Source: Actinomycetota bacterium
Lineage (GTDB): Bacteria > Actinomycetota > Acidimicrobiia > Spongiisociales > UBA5794
NCBI GenBank assembly: GCA_013151445.1
Contig: JAADIG010000092.1
Span: 1-56,220, forward strand
Reading direction: 5' to 3'
Length of the DNA: 56,220 nt
The notes under the pieces were generated by a model. It made no database searches. It was not told where the DNA came from and worked only from the letters and a program-made list of their open reading frames with translations. Numbering within the stretch: the first letter of the stretch is position 1; every line of letters starts with the position of its first letter. The translations under genes and the position numbers were made by a program. Below are positions 34,499-43,603 of the stretch, piece after piece.

Positions 34499-35026
34499 TT
34501 ATTCAACGTACCCGTGACGAAGCAGGGCTTCCTTGAATACGGATCGATCCCGTGCTCCCGGTGGCGTGATCTCATGCTTGGACCCGTCGACGAAACTGAT
34601 CGCCCACCGCTTTATCAGAAAGCGACGCACGGTGGCGATGCTGGTGATGTCCGCGACGCGGCATCTTTCGGTGAGTTCGCCCACTTTGCCTCCTCCGGTC
34701 TGCCGCCACACGAGTAGATCACCACGAGACGTGACCGCCATGAACGCAAATACCGGGAACTGGCCTGCGATGGTCGAAGTCTCTGATCGCAACAGCCTCC
34801 TCCGCCGTCGCCACACAGCTATGCCGATTCCACCGCCACCGCCCACCACGGCACTGATACCTAGGGCCGCGATCGAGTCCGCGGCAAACAGCATGGAGAT
34901 CGCCAGCCCGGCAAACAACCCGCCGAAGTACCCTGACCACATGGCCACAATGGCGACTTCGATGGTTTCACCGTCGAGCAGATCGGCAGCCCCGCCCTGT
35001 GTCAAGCGGGTAATGAGCCGGCTCAT
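34499..35026 (-). CDS. Tandem-array member 4: membrane + PH-like protein
   Basis: The 175-aa protein starts MSRLITRLTQGGAADLLDGE (ATG 35026, 8 nt after the previous stop). After the DGETIEVAIV strand come two hydrophobic stretches separated by a Gly-rich turn (about 30-73) and a basic RRRRRLLRSE. A small beta domain follows with FMAVTSRGDLLVWRQTGG, RCRVADITSIATV, ISFVDGSKHEI and a closing helix FKEALLRHGY. The pattern resembles bacterial PH-like/GRAM-like domains. It is homologous to the next three genes upstream. Function unknown; membrane-linked stress sensing or scaffold is a guess. Confidence 0.7.
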   Translation of the reverse strand: MSRLITRLTQGGAADLLDGETIEVAIVAMWSGYFGGLFAGLAISMLFAADSIAALGISAVVGGGGGIGIAVWRRRRRLLRSETSTIAGQFPVFAFMAVTSRGDLLVWRQTGGGKVGELTERCRVADITSIATVRRFLIKRWAISFVDGSKHEITPPGARDRSVFKEALLRHGYVE

Positions 35027-35033
35027 CGCGTCG

Positions 35034-35516
35034 TTACGCCATCTCGCCAAAGATGCCGTGGCGTTGCAATGCGGTCGTAAAGTCCTTCATGCCGACGGAC
35101 ATTGCGACATCGCAGTGGTACGCCGAGCCGTCCTTGAAACTCATTGAAAATTTACCAACGAGTTTTGCCTTCTTGGCCTCGAAACCCGCCACGTCGCCTC
35201 TTGGGATCCGAATGGCAAGTTCTTTGACCTTGCCGGACATCGCCGCCTGGGTAAATGCGAGCACATCCCCGCCGGAGGAGATAGCCAGAATCGCAGTTCC
35301 GGGGATATCGTTGGCAACACCATCGACAGATTCGCCATCCGTCCGAGCCTCACGGTTCTTCTGGATCTTCTTGTGGATCGCGATACCCGCTAGACCACCA
35401 ACGCTTTGACCCATGACACGCCCCGGTGGCTGGACAAGGATTGCCTCCTCGACCATTTCCCCCGCGCTGAGGTGCTCAGACCCGGTCTTCATGATCTTCT
35501 TGACAAGCTTCGACAT
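35034..35516 (-). CDS. Tandem-array member 3: PH-like protein
   Basis: The 160-aa protein begins MSKLVKKIMKTGSEHLSAGE followed by EEAILVQPPG and a Gly-rich amphipathic stretch (VGGLAGIAIHKKIQKNRE) that is less hydrophobic than in the flanking paralogues. The beta domain has AILAISSGGDVLAFTQAA, RIPRGDVAGFEAKK and MSFKDGSAYHCDV. A GAGGG lies before the ATG. It aligns column by column with the other three, differing mainly in the membrane stretch, so it may be peripheral while the others are integral. Confidence 0.7.
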   Translation of the reverse strand: MSKLVKKIMKTGSEHLSAGEMVEEAILVQPPGRVMGQSVGGLAGIAIHKKIQKNREARTDGESVDGVANDIPGTAILAISSGGDVLAFTQAAMSGKVKELAIRIPRGDVAGFEAKKAKLVGKFSMSFKDGSAYHCDVAMSVGMKDFTTALQRHGIFGEMA

Positions 35517-35604
35517 GGCTATCCCTCACTCGGATCCGTTGTGGGTTGCATCGTACTGCGGGGATCGAACCCATCGGCGGACCGACCGCGACACTAACGG
35601 GGTA

Positions 35605-36093
35605 TCAGACGAGAATACTTTCGACGCCGTAACGCAGCAGTGAAGTCGCAAAGTCGTCGAAGACATCCTTGCCGGTCACGTTCACCCGCAGTGCTGATCC
35701 GTCCGAGAAGATGAAACGTACCTTTGTTTTGACTTTCCTCTTGTCGGACTCGATCGTCTGAATCGCACCCGCCGAAACGCGCGCTCGAATCCCGGTGAAC
35801 CTGCCCAGGGAGCTGCGCTTCCACACAATCAGGTCGCCACGAGAGGTCGTTGAGAGGAACATCTCGCCACCCGGGAAGAGCAGCGCGGTACCAGTCGGCT
35901 CGACAGATACACCGTCCACAACGGCGCCCCTGTTGGCTTGTATCCGTTTGTTGATCGAAGCGCCAACGAGACCGCCCGCAAGAAAGGCCGTGTAGTGGCC
36001 CGGGGCAAAGGTGAACACCGAGGCTTCGATCGTTTCACCAGGTTCGAGAAATTTTCTGCACTGTTTTGTGAGCTTCTTCGTAAGTTTGGACAT
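35605..36093 (-). CDS. Tandem-array member 2: PH-like protein
   Basis: The 162-aa protein begins MSKLTKKLTKQCRKFLEPGE, then IEASVFTFAPGHYTAFLAGG and INKRIQANRG. The beta domain includes MFLSTTSRGDLIVWKRSS, RVSAGAIQTIESDK and FIFSDGSALRVNV. The ribosome-binding site is strong (GGAGGGG before ATG 36093), and a perfect hairpin lies in its leader. It is closest in sequence to member 3 (both open MSKL-x-KK). No enzymatic motif seen. Confidence 0.7.
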   Translation of the reverse strand: MSKLTKKLTKQCRKFLEPGETIEASVFTFAPGHYTAFLAGGLVGASINKRIQANRGAVVDGVSVEPTGTALLFPGGEMFLSTTSRGDLIVWKRSSLGRFTGIRARVSAGAIQTIESDKRKVKTKVRFIFSDGSALRVNVTGKDVFDDFATSLLRYGVESILV

Positions 36094-36114
36094 CTGTCGT
36101 CCCCTCCAGGGTTC

Positions 36115-36134
36115 GCCGTTAGTTTTCTAACGGC
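36115..36134. repeat. Intercistronic hairpin
   Basis: GCCGTTAG-TTTT-CTAACGGC, a perfect 8-bp stem with a 4-base loop, lies between array members 1 and 2 and 21 bp upstream of the member 2 start. It could be an operator, an RNA-processing or attenuation hairpin, or the terminator of member 1. Confidence 0.55.
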
Positions 36135-36264
36135 ACACAACCCACATTTCCCCAGTACTTTTTCGAGGGAACCCGGTCCCCCGACACGACGGGTGAACCG
36201 TCGACGCCCCGCTGTCGTTCTACGCAACGGCACTCGAGGCCCCGAAACGCCCCAAGCCCGAGGC

Positions 36265-36786
36265 CTAGTTGTGGGCCAACAAGGAGACACCGAATTCTTC
36301 GAGATCGCCGCCGGCGGGCACTTGACAGCGGTAGGTTCTCCCATCCGCGAAATCGATACGCAGATGCAGGAAGATCCCAAGCGTTCTACCGATGGTCACG
36401 TCTGCCACACCTCTGGCGGGCAGCCGCAGGAACAGCGGCCCCGTGCGGCCCAACAAGGTCTGCCGCCAACCGACGAGGAACCCCGAGTCTGTGACGGCGA
36501 GATACACCGGGGACGGTGGCATCGCTGTTGATGTCAGGTCCGCGGGTTTGCTCACTGCCAGCCAGCGGCGCATGGCCGGGAGCCCGTACATGGCGACCGC
36601 GACGACCAATCCGACCATGAGACCCGCCGCGAGCGGACCCGCGTTGCTCATGATTGCCAGAACCACACCGACCGCGGCAAAAGCGAGGTACGGCGAAGGC
36701 ACGCAGGCTATCGCCACGTTGATCTCCTCGCCAGGTTCAAGGTCGACCGCGGCTCTCTTAGCTACCCGTGCGGCAATACTTCGCAT
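36265..36786 (-). CDS. Tandem-array member 1: membrane + PH-like protein
   Basis: ATG 36786 follows GGAGAG closely; the frame from 36840 is longer but lacks a site. The 173-aa product reads MRSIAARVAKRAAVDLEPGE followed by INVAIACVPSPYLAFA, two hydrophobic helices (about 31-75), then VYLAVTDSGFLVGWRQTLLG, RLPARGVADVTIG and IDFADGRTYRCQV. It has the same architecture as members 2-4 and is most like member 4 in being clearly membrane-spanning. It lies 54 bp downstream of the ABC exporter genes, so could be cotranscribed with them. Confidence 0.7.
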   Translation of the reverse strand: MRSIAARVAKRAAVDLEPGEEINVAIACVPSPYLAFAAVGVVLAIMSNAGPLAAGLMVGLVVAVAMYGLPAMRRWLAVSKPADLTSTAMPPSPVYLAVTDSGFLVGWRQTLLGRTGPLFLRLPARGVADVTIGRTLGIFLHLRIDFADGRTYRCQVPAGGDLEEFGVSLLAHN

Positions 36787-36840
36787 CAACTCTCCATTGC
36801 TGTGGTCATCGCCGGTTGACGCTACCAGAAGCCGCCGCAC

Positions 36841-38613
36841 CTACCCCGTCGTACCGCGGGCCCAGTCTTCGTGCATCAAGGCGTACACCCCTTGTTGCTC
36901 CAAGAGTGTCGTGTGGTCTCCGTCTTCAACCAGGACACCGTCTGCGAACACCAGGACACGATCTGCTGCCTCCGCAGTCGACAGGCGATGAGCGATCGTC
37001 ACCGACGTCCTAGACCGGGTAATCCGCTCCATGGCCTGGCGCAGCTGCACATCCAGGGCCGGATCGACTGCCGATGTCGCCTCGTCGAGAACAAGCAGGG
37101 ACGGTTGCGCAATCCATGCCCTGGTCAGGGCAACAAGCTGGCGTTCCCCGGCTGATAGTTGCGAGCCTCGTTCCCCAACCTCGGTTGCGAGACCATCCAC
37201 GAGACTATCGATCCAAGTTGTGAGACCAAGTTCGGCAAAGGCGTTACGAATCTCGTCCTGGGTCGCAGACAGTTTTCCGTAGCGGACGTTCGCCTCGATC
37301 GTTGTATCGAAGAGGAATCCCTCCTGCGGGACGTAGGCGATTCGCGATCGAAGATCGGCGAACTGGATTGCCCGCACGGGTACACCGCCGAGCCGCACGG
37401 AACCCGCACTCGTATCCATCAGGCGGGTCACAAGCTTCGCAAACGTCGTCTTGCCCGAGCCGGTTTCGCCGACGACGGCCACGTTCTCTCCCTTGGAGAT
37501 GCACACCGATACGTCGACAAGGACATCGGCTTCTCCGTCCGGGTAGCGGAAGCGGACACCGTCGAAAGAAACGTCAAGCATGTCCTCAGGCAGCACGATG
37601 GCGTCCCTGGGAGATACTTCGGGGACGTCGCTCGGGGTATCTAGAACACCGAGAATCCTCCGCAGACCGGACCCCGCGCTCTGTGCCTGGTCAATGACCT
37701 CGACAAGCATCTGGATCGGCTCGACAAACAGGTTGATAAGGAACAGAAACGCCACGAGTGTGCCGGCCGACAGGCTCCCCTGCGTTCCGAGAGCGACACC
37801 CACGACCACGACAAGTCCATTGATGGCCCCGGCGAACACCTCAGCAGATGAAAAGAGGAACGCACCGAGCCGCCCAGTTCGATACTCGGCGTCAAACTGT
37901 GCGTCGAGCGCCGTGCGGACTCGATCTGCCGTTTCGGCCTCTACGCCAAACGCCCTAATAACCGGCAATCCGGAAATGGACTCTCCAACAGCGGTGAGGC
38001 TCTTCCCGACCAGTACCCGAACTTTATCGTGGGCGCGCCGCAGTATGTCCTGGAACCACAGCAGCGCAACGGCATATATCCCGACACCGACAAGTACAAC
38101 CATCGTCAGACGCCAGTCGAACCACATCATCGCGCCGACCGCTAAAACAATCTGTGCCGATCCAACGATGAGTCCCGGACCACCCCACTCCATGAATCGT
38201 GCGATGGTTTCCGGGTCGCTCGTAATCCTTGCTACGAGCGCCCCGCGACGCTCCGATTCGGTGTGGAGTGCCGAGAGACCTTGCAAGTGAGCGAACGTCA
38301 TCACGCGGAGGTCCGATAGGCCCGCAGCGGCGCTTCGGGTGAGCCGAATTGTCGCTGCCCTGGCGGCGAGCGCCGATACGACCATGGCGATACCCGCGAT
38401 ACCGCCCTTGAGGAGGATCGCACCGCCGTCGATGGGCGCATCTTGGAAAAGCTGGCCGTCAAGAATCTGTTGGACGGCGAACGGGACAACAATTCGTAGG
38501 GCCGTGCCGATTGCGGTCAGCACCAGCGTGAGACCAAGACCCTTGCGTAGCGCCGGGGCCACGACAAAAGCTCGCCGCAGAGCCCCCCACGTCGCGCCTG
38601 ATTCCTGGCTCAC
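36841..38613 (-). CDS. ABC exporter half B (TM + NBD)
   Basis: The 590-aa protein has six membrane helices (residues about 20-310), then an NBD with Walker A GETGSGKTT, Walker B SLLVLDEATSAVD with the catalytic Glu, an unusual signature LSAGERQ instead of LSGGQ, and IAHRLSTAE. Its ATG overlaps the TGA of the upstream exporter gene (ATGA). A degenerate signature here with a Walker B change in the partner is the arrangement of heterodimeric exporters with one dead ATP site. Substrate unknown; lipid or drug export is typical. Confidence 0.9.
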   Translation of the reverse strand: MSQESGATWGALRRAFVVAPALRKGLGLTLVLTAIGTALRIVVPFAVQQILDGQLFQDAPIDGGAILLKGGIAGIAMVVSALAARAATIRLTRSAAAGLSDLRVMTFAHLQGLSALHTESERRGALVARITSDPETIARFMEWGGPGLIVGSAQIVLAVGAMMWFDWRLTMVVLVGVGIYAVALLWFQDILRRAHDKVRVLVGKSLTAVGESISGLPVIRAFGVEAETADRVRTALDAQFDAEYRTGRLGAFLFSSAEVFAGAINGLVVVVGVALGTQGSLSAGTLVAFLFLINLFVEPIQMLVEVIDQAQSAGSGLRRILGVLDTPSDVPEVSPRDAIVLPEDMLDVSFDGVRFRYPDGEADVLVDVSVCISKGENVAVVGETGSGKTTFAKLVTRLMDTSAGSVRLGGVPVRAIQFADLRSRIAYVPQEGFLFDTTIEANVRYGKLSATQDEIRNAFAELGLTTWIDSLVDGLATEVGERGSQLSAGERQLVALTRAWIAQPSLLVLDEATSAVDPALDVQLRQAMERITRSRTSVTIAHRLSTAEAADRVLVFADGVLVEDGDHTTLLEQQGVYALMHEDWARGTTG

Positions 38614-40424
38614 AGTGGCGCCCCCGACACATTTCCGGCCCGTCCCTCGGCGTCTCGTTCGTACGCAAGCATGAGCCGTGAGTATCCGGGTTGGGTCCGC
38701 ATCAGCTCATCGTGCGTGGCGTGTGCGACGATCCTGCCGTCCTCAACGTAGACGATGCTGTCAGCCAGGCGAATGGACGACGGCCGATATGCAACCAGGA
38801 CAACAGTCGCCGGCATGTTCGATGAGCTGAGCGCCGCCTGTATCCGCGACTCGACCGAGGGGTCGACCGCCGATGTCGCATCATCCAGGATCAACAACCG
38901 GGGGCGGCGCGCAAGGGCTCGCGCCAGTGCGATCCGTTGGCGTTGCCCACCCGAGAGCGACGCACCGCGTTCGCCTACCTTGGTAGCGAACCCGTTCGGG
39001 AGAAGATCAATGAACTCCGTCGCCGCCGCAAGATCCGCGGCCTCTTTGATGACCGCACCCTCGGTGATGATGCCGAGGCCGATATTGCCAGACACCGAGT
39101 CGTCGAAGAGGAAAGCCTCCTGGCCGACGAACGAGACCTCTGTCGGCAGCTCGGACGGTGCAAAGTCGCGTAGATCTCGCGCATCAAGGGTGATGACACC
39201 AGAGATTGGATCCCACAGTCGGGCTAGGAGCATCACGAGTGTCGACTTCCCCGAACCAGTTGGTCCCACAATCGCAATGGTCGTCCCGGGTTCGATGGTC
39301 AGGTCGATGTCGGACAGAATCTCCTGCCCGGGTTCGTATGAGAAGGCAACCGCGTCGGTCGATAGATCCGCACCTGAGCCGTCGGAGGTGCCCTCGAGGA
39401 TACCGTGTTGCTGCACCTCGTCACTGTCGAGCACGCCACCGACCCGCCGCCATGCGGCGACGGATGCGGCGATTTCCCACAGGACGAAACCAACGAGGCG
39501 TATCGGGAACATGAGCTGGGACAACAGGTAGGTGATCGCGACGAGGTCTCCGGGAGAGACCGCACCGGCGTCGTACCGAAACGCCCCGACGACGAGGACA
39601 ACAACAGAGGTGAGCGGCGGGAGTGTGTCCACGATGGCTCGCAGGTTGCCGCGGAGCACGCCAACGGTGACGAGTTCGTCACGCAGCGCCTGTGACTTCG
39701 CTTCCAAACGCGAAGTCTCGTAGTCCTCACGACCCAGCGCCTTCACGGTGAGGGCACCGTCGAACGATTCGTGGGCGGTGTCGCTGACGTCACCCCGGCG
39801 GGCCTGAATTCGTTCGTACGCCTGAAACATCTGCCATGAGCCCCAGAGGTTCACGGCGAGCACAACCACCAGCGAAAACAACACGATGATGCCGAGAGTG
39901 AGGTCGACGAAGAACACCATCACCATGGTTCCGAGCAGGAGGGCGGCCGCCGCCGCTCCGTAGGGCAACGGCGCAAGGACAAAGGTTGCACCCTGAGCAT
40001 CGGCGTCCGACACCGCCAGCAGATCACCCACCGAGCGTTGTTGGTACCAGGCCAGGGTCAGGCTCAGCTGCTTGTCGACAAGTCTCTGTCGCACATCCGC
40101 CTGGGTTCGATACTGCAGGTAGCCGGCAGCGGTGCGTCTCACGACGATGCCGGTCGCCTTCCACGTCGCGATACCCAACAATGCGAGACCGGCGACGATT
40201 GCGCGGTTGCCCGCTGGTTCACCTTCCTCGATGATCGGGCGCAGGACGGTGTCGGCGATGGAACCAACGAACAAGGCAGCACCGATGATGGCCGAGGCGA
40301 ACATCCCGGCACCGAGCACAGCGAGACCGAAGGCCACGGGGTGCCAGGAGATATAGCGGCCGACTAACCGGAATCCGGTAGCGAGGACCGCCCGCAGGGT
40401 TGGGTTGTCCGACGGATCAGCCAC
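38610..40424 (-). CDS. ABC exporter half A (TM + NBD, degenerate site)
   Basis: The 604-aa protein starts at GTG 40424 with GGAG 5 nt upstream. It has six TM helices, Walker A GPTGSGKST, a canonical signature LSGGQRQR, but Walker B LLILDDATSAVD in which Asp replaces the catalytic Glu, and VAYRPSSIR where the switch His normally lies. Together with the LSAGE of half B this forms one non-hydrolysing site, as in BmrCD/TmrAB-type heterodimers. A short palindrome AGCCACAGTGGCT (40419-40431) overlaps its start codon. Confidence 0.9.
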   Translation of the reverse strand: MADPSDNPTLRAVLATGFRLVGRYISWHPVAFGLAVLGAGMFASAIIGAALFVGSIADTVLRPIIEEGEPAGNRAIVAGLALLGIATWKATGIVVRRTAAGYLQYRTQADVRQRLVDKQLSLTLAWYQQRSVGDLLAVSDADAQGATFVLAPLPYGAAAAALLLGTMVMVFFVDLTLGIIVLFSLVVVLAVNLWGSWQMFQAYERIQARRGDVSDTAHESFDGALTVKALGREDYETSRLEAKSQALRDELVTVGVLRGNLRAIVDTLPPLTSVVVLVVGAFRYDAGAVSPGDLVAITYLLSQLMFPIRLVGFVLWEIAASVAAWRRVGGVLDSDEVQQHGILEGTSDGSGADLSTDAVAFSYEPGQEILSDIDLTIEPGTTIAIVGPTGSGKSTLVMLLARLWDPISGVITLDARDLRDFAPSELPTEVSFVGQEAFLFDDSVSGNIGLGIITEGAVIKEAADLAAATEFIDLLPNGFATKVGERGASLSGGQRQRIALARALARRPRLLILDDATSAVDPSVESRIQAALSSSNMPATVVLVAYRPSSIRLADSIVYVEDGRIVAHATHDELMRTQPGYSRLMLAYERDAEGRAGNVSGAPL

Positions 40425-40453
40425 AGTGGCTCCACAAGACGGGGTACCGGATT

Positions 40454-41581
40454 CTACCGGTCAGTGGACGAGGTCCGGACGACCTGGAGTCCGTCCGGGA
40501 CGAGGCGCCATTCTCCACGCCTGAGAATACCGACCGGGTGCTGGAGTTGGGTGACGTCGTTGTTTGGGTTGTGTGCGAATAACGTCACGTCTGCCGAGGA
40601 CCCGGGAACGAGAACGTCCCTGCCCAGGGCGCGATATCCCGCAGCGGTCAGAATGTCCGTAGCCTCACCGTCGGTCAGCCCGTACTCAACCAGTCGGGGG
40701 CCTTCTTGGGCGACTTCCCCGTGGGGAAGCACAATGTCGGTCCCAGCAAGCACATGAACACCCGCTGTGATCGCCGCTGGCAAAATCCCTGCAACATTCC
40801 CCAGACCGCGTCGGATGAGCCGTCCGCCGGATGAACTAGGACCGAGCTGGTCGACGATGCCCTCCATCGCAGCAATGGTTGGCACCCACATGCCCTTCCG
40901 TCTCCCGAGAGCGGTGATGTCCGAAGGTGTGAGAAACAGGCCGTGCTCGATCGAGTCGACCCCCGCACGCACAGCCATCGAGGGCACGTCGGGCGCCATC
41001 GTGTGGATCGCTACCCGCCTACCGTACCCATGTGCAATAGCCACCGCACCCGCCAACGCCTCTTCCGAGTAGTTCGGCATCGGACCAATTCCCCGGCGAG
41101 GCCAGTCGCCAACAATCTTGATCCACTGTGCTTGTGTGTTCGTGCACGCAGCAGTGACGCTACGTTCAAGGTCAGGCTCGTCCACGGCGACCGGAAAGTG
41201 CGGGAAGTAACCACCCGCGGGAGCGAAGATGCGACCCGCCATCTCCAATTCGGGTCGCTCTGCGGGTGCGATATCGAGCATGGCAAGGGTCGTATCGGTC
41301 TTCGAACCCTTGTCGATCATGAGGAGCACCCCACCATCGAGTTGCGCCTGTGCGTAACGACGCATCGTGTCGGTGTCCGCCCTGTCATGGTCCGTCGCGA
41401 GCATGTCGGGAGTGTTGTTGGCGATGAGATGCCCGTGGGCGTCGACGAGACCCGGTACCGCCCAAAGGTGGGTCAGGTCGACCTCGGTACCGATTGCCGA
41501 TGGTGCCGTGTAGAGCTCACCGGCAATGCCGAGCCTGCGCTCAGCACCATCTACGAGGCGAAGACGGATGGTTGTGTGCAT
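40454..41581 (-). CDS. Metal-dependent amidohydrolase family protein
   Basis: The 375-aa protein has the amidohydrolase ligands in order: H-x-H in VDAHGHLI, a carboxylatable Lys in WIKIVGDW, His in VAIHTMAPD, His in SIEHGLF and the terminal Asp in LAGTDIVLPHG. The C-terminal composite beta domain (SSADVTLFAHNPN) is present. The subgroup resembles prolidase-like/imidazolonepropionase-like enzymes acting on amide or cyclic C-N bonds. No neighbour reveals the substrate. It is transcribed away from the GMC oxidase gene, whose start is 60 bp away. Confidence 0.82.
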   Translation of the reverse strand: MHTTIRLRLVDGAERRLGIAGELYTAPSAIGTEVDLTHLWAVPGLVDAHGHLIANNTPDMLATDHDRADTDTMRRYAQAQLDGGVLLMIDKGSKTDTTLAMLDIAPAERPELEMAGRIFAPAGGYFPHFPVAVDEPDLERSVTAACTNTQAQWIKIVGDWPRRGIGPMPNYSEEALAGAVAIAHGYGRRVAIHTMAPDVPSMAVRAGVDSIEHGLFLTPSDITALGRRKGMWVPTIAAMEGIVDQLGPSSSGGRLIRRGLGNVAGILPAAITAGVHVLAGTDIVLPHGEVAQEGPRLVEYGLTDGEATDILTAAGYRALGRDVLVPGSSADVTLFAHNPNNDVTQLQHPVGILRRGEWRLVPDGLQVVRTSSTDR

Positions 41582-41641
41582 GCGACTAGGTTAGATGCAC
41601 CACCGCCCGGGGCGTGAATAGAGTGGTGGCCGGAGGTATGC

Positions 41642-43603
41642 ATGGACATTCGGGGTGAGGCGCTACTCGTCGATGTGCTGTCGACGTTCCTGGCCAGCTA
41701 CGGCGACGCTGAACATGAGCGCAATGTGATGCCCGACGGGACGTTACTGCGGATCAGCCAGGTCGTCGCTGCGCTACCGCACGACCGGGACCGGCGGGAC
41801 CTTGACCGTCTGCTCGGCCTTATCGACAACCCGCTCAGCTCTCGGTTCCTCCACCGCCAGGGTCGTTGGTCGCGTCTGTCTCATCCGCAGAAAATCCGTG
41901 CCCTCCATGCCATGTCGGCAAGCCCCTTCAACGACGTTCGGAAGGCATTCCGGTCCCTGAAAAGTATCGCCGGAATGGTCTATTCAACCGGCCCGCAGGG
42001 CGGTTCTGGTGCGTCCTGGGGACCGAGTTCCTACCCCGGTCCCGCCGCACTTGCCGGCGTGCAGCGGGTCGATAACCTGCCCCGCACCTACCGGGTCGAT
42101 GATGATGAGGAGGAGATGACGTGCGACGTGGTCATCGTGGGATCCGGTGCTGGTGGTGGAGTCGCGGCCGGGGTACTGGCTGATGCTGGTCTCGACGTTG
42201 TCATCCTCGAACGGGCCCGTCCGCCCCGCCCGAGTGGGTACACCTACTACGAGGATGCCGCGTATCGGCACCACTACGTCGATGGCGCCATGTCGACCAC
42301 ATCCGATGGTGCGATCGCGATGCTCGCAGGCTCATCACTCGGTGGTGGCACAACCATCAACTACTCGACGTCGTTCGCTCCGCCAGCATCGTTGTTGGCC
42401 GACTGGGATGCAGTGGCAGGGTTCGACGGCGTCTTCACGGGAAATGAGATGCAGAAGTCCATTTCTAGCGTGATCTCGCGTCTTGGCGTGACAACCGCGT
42501 ACTCACACCCGTCGAGGCGGGATACGATTCTTGAAACCGGTCTCCAGGCAAACGCGTGGAGCGTCGAAACAATCGCTCGCAACGTTCAGGGATGTGACGA
42601 GGCAGTCTGTGGTTTCTGCACGATGGGGTGCCCGATCGGTGCGAAGCAATCCACGGCGGTCACGTACCTCCGTGACGCTGCTCGCCACGGCGCCAGGATC
42701 GTGACAGGTGCCACCGTCAACAGCATCGAGTTCGACGGTGGGACCGCCGTCGGCGCCACCGCAACCGTCGATGGTGCTCAGCTGCGGGTTAGGGCCCGCC
42801 ACGTTGTCGTAGCTGCCGGCTCGCTCGCCACACCGACGCTGCTGCGACGCTCCGGAGTGAAACTCCCTGCCCTCGGCAGGCATCTCCGTCTGCATCCTGT
42901 CACGGTTGTTTGGGGACGGTTCTCCGAGCGGGTGAATCCCTGGGAGGGGACCATGCAGGCTCGTGTGTCGAAGGAGTTCGCCGACTTGGACGGTAACGGG
43001 AACGGATTTCTCCTGGAGACCGCACCGATCCATCCGATGCTCCCTGGACTGTTCCTCGGCTGGCATCCCGATGGTGTGTTTCGTCGCGACCTGCATGCCC
43101 TCGGCCATCTGAGTCCTGTCGGTATTTTGCTGCGCGACACCGGCGACGGTGGCCGCGTTCGTATCCGCCGCGATGGGTCTCCGCGTTGGGATTACACCAT
43201 CAATGCCCACGATCGGTCCCACATTCGGAAAGGGATCGAGGTGGCGGCGCAGGTTCTGATGAGCGCGGGTGCGACTGAGGTGCTGGGATCATCGAACCTG
43301 CGACAACAGTGGCGATCCGATACCGCATCAGGATCAGCGGCGTCGTTCGCCGACGATATCGCTGCTGCCGGTCTCGGGTCGAACCGCCATGGTTACGTGT
43401 CCTTTCACCAGATGGGTACGGCGCGTATGGGTAGCAATCCGAAGAGCTCCGCTGTCGACGGTTCGTGCAACGTCCACGGCCGCGACGGGGTATCAGTTAT
43501 GGACGCTTCGCTCTTCCCCACCGCCTCCGGGGTGAATCCGATGATCACTATCGCTGCGCTCGCACACCGTGGTGCGACCATCCTTGCGGACCGGCTCACA
43601 TAG
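41642..43603 (+). CDS. GMC-family long-chain alcohol oxidase
   Basis: The 653-aa protein has an N-terminal helical extension (1-150) including LSHPQKIRALHAMS, then an FAD site CDVVIVGSGAGGGVAAGVLA, the GMC loop GSSLGGGTTINYSTS, a Cys cluster CDEAVCGFCTMGCPIGAKQS characteristic of fatty-alcohol oxidases, and the C-terminal SFHQMGTARMGSNP and PTASGVNPMITIAALA with catalytic His and Asn. It oxidises long-chain alcohols or sterol-like substrates using FAD. Its end overlaps the convergent maf gene by 8 bp. Confidence 0.88.
   Translation: MDIRGEALLVDVLSTFLASYGDAEHERNVMPDGTLLRISQVVAALPHDRDRRDLDRLLGLIDNPLSSRFLHRQGRWSRLSHPQKIRALHAMSASPFNDVRKAFRSLKSIAGMVYSTGPQGGSGASWGPSSYPGPAALAGVQRVDNLPRTYRVDDDEEEMTCDVVIVGSGAGGGVAAGVLADAGLDVVILERARPPRPSGYTYYEDAAYRHHYVDGAMSTTSDGAIAMLAGSSLGGGTTINYSTSFAPPASLLADWDAVAGFDGVFTGNEMQKSISSVISRLGVTTAYSHPSRRDTILETGLQANAWSVETIARNVQGCDEAVCGFCTMGCPIGAKQSTAVTYLRDAARHGARIVTGATVNSIEFDGGTAVGATATVDGAQLRVRARHVVVAAGSLATPTLLRRSGVKLPALGRHLRLHPVTVVWGRFSERVNPWEGTMQARVSKEFADLDGNGNGFLLETAPIHPMLPGLFLGWHPDGVFRRDLHALGHLSPVGILLRDTGDGGRVRIRRDGSPRWDYTINAHDRSHIRKGIEVAAQVLMSAGATEVLGSSNLRQQWRSDTASGSAASFADDIAAAGLGSNRHGYVSFHQMGTARMGSNPKSSAVDGSCNVHGRDGVSVMDASLFPTASGVNPMITIAALAHRGATILADRLT

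Noticed and set aside
35540-35605. tRNA-like GGGTTCGATCCCC on the minus strand
   Set aside because: The T-arm stem pairs only partly and no matching acceptor or anticodon arm exists; upstream is coding sequence.
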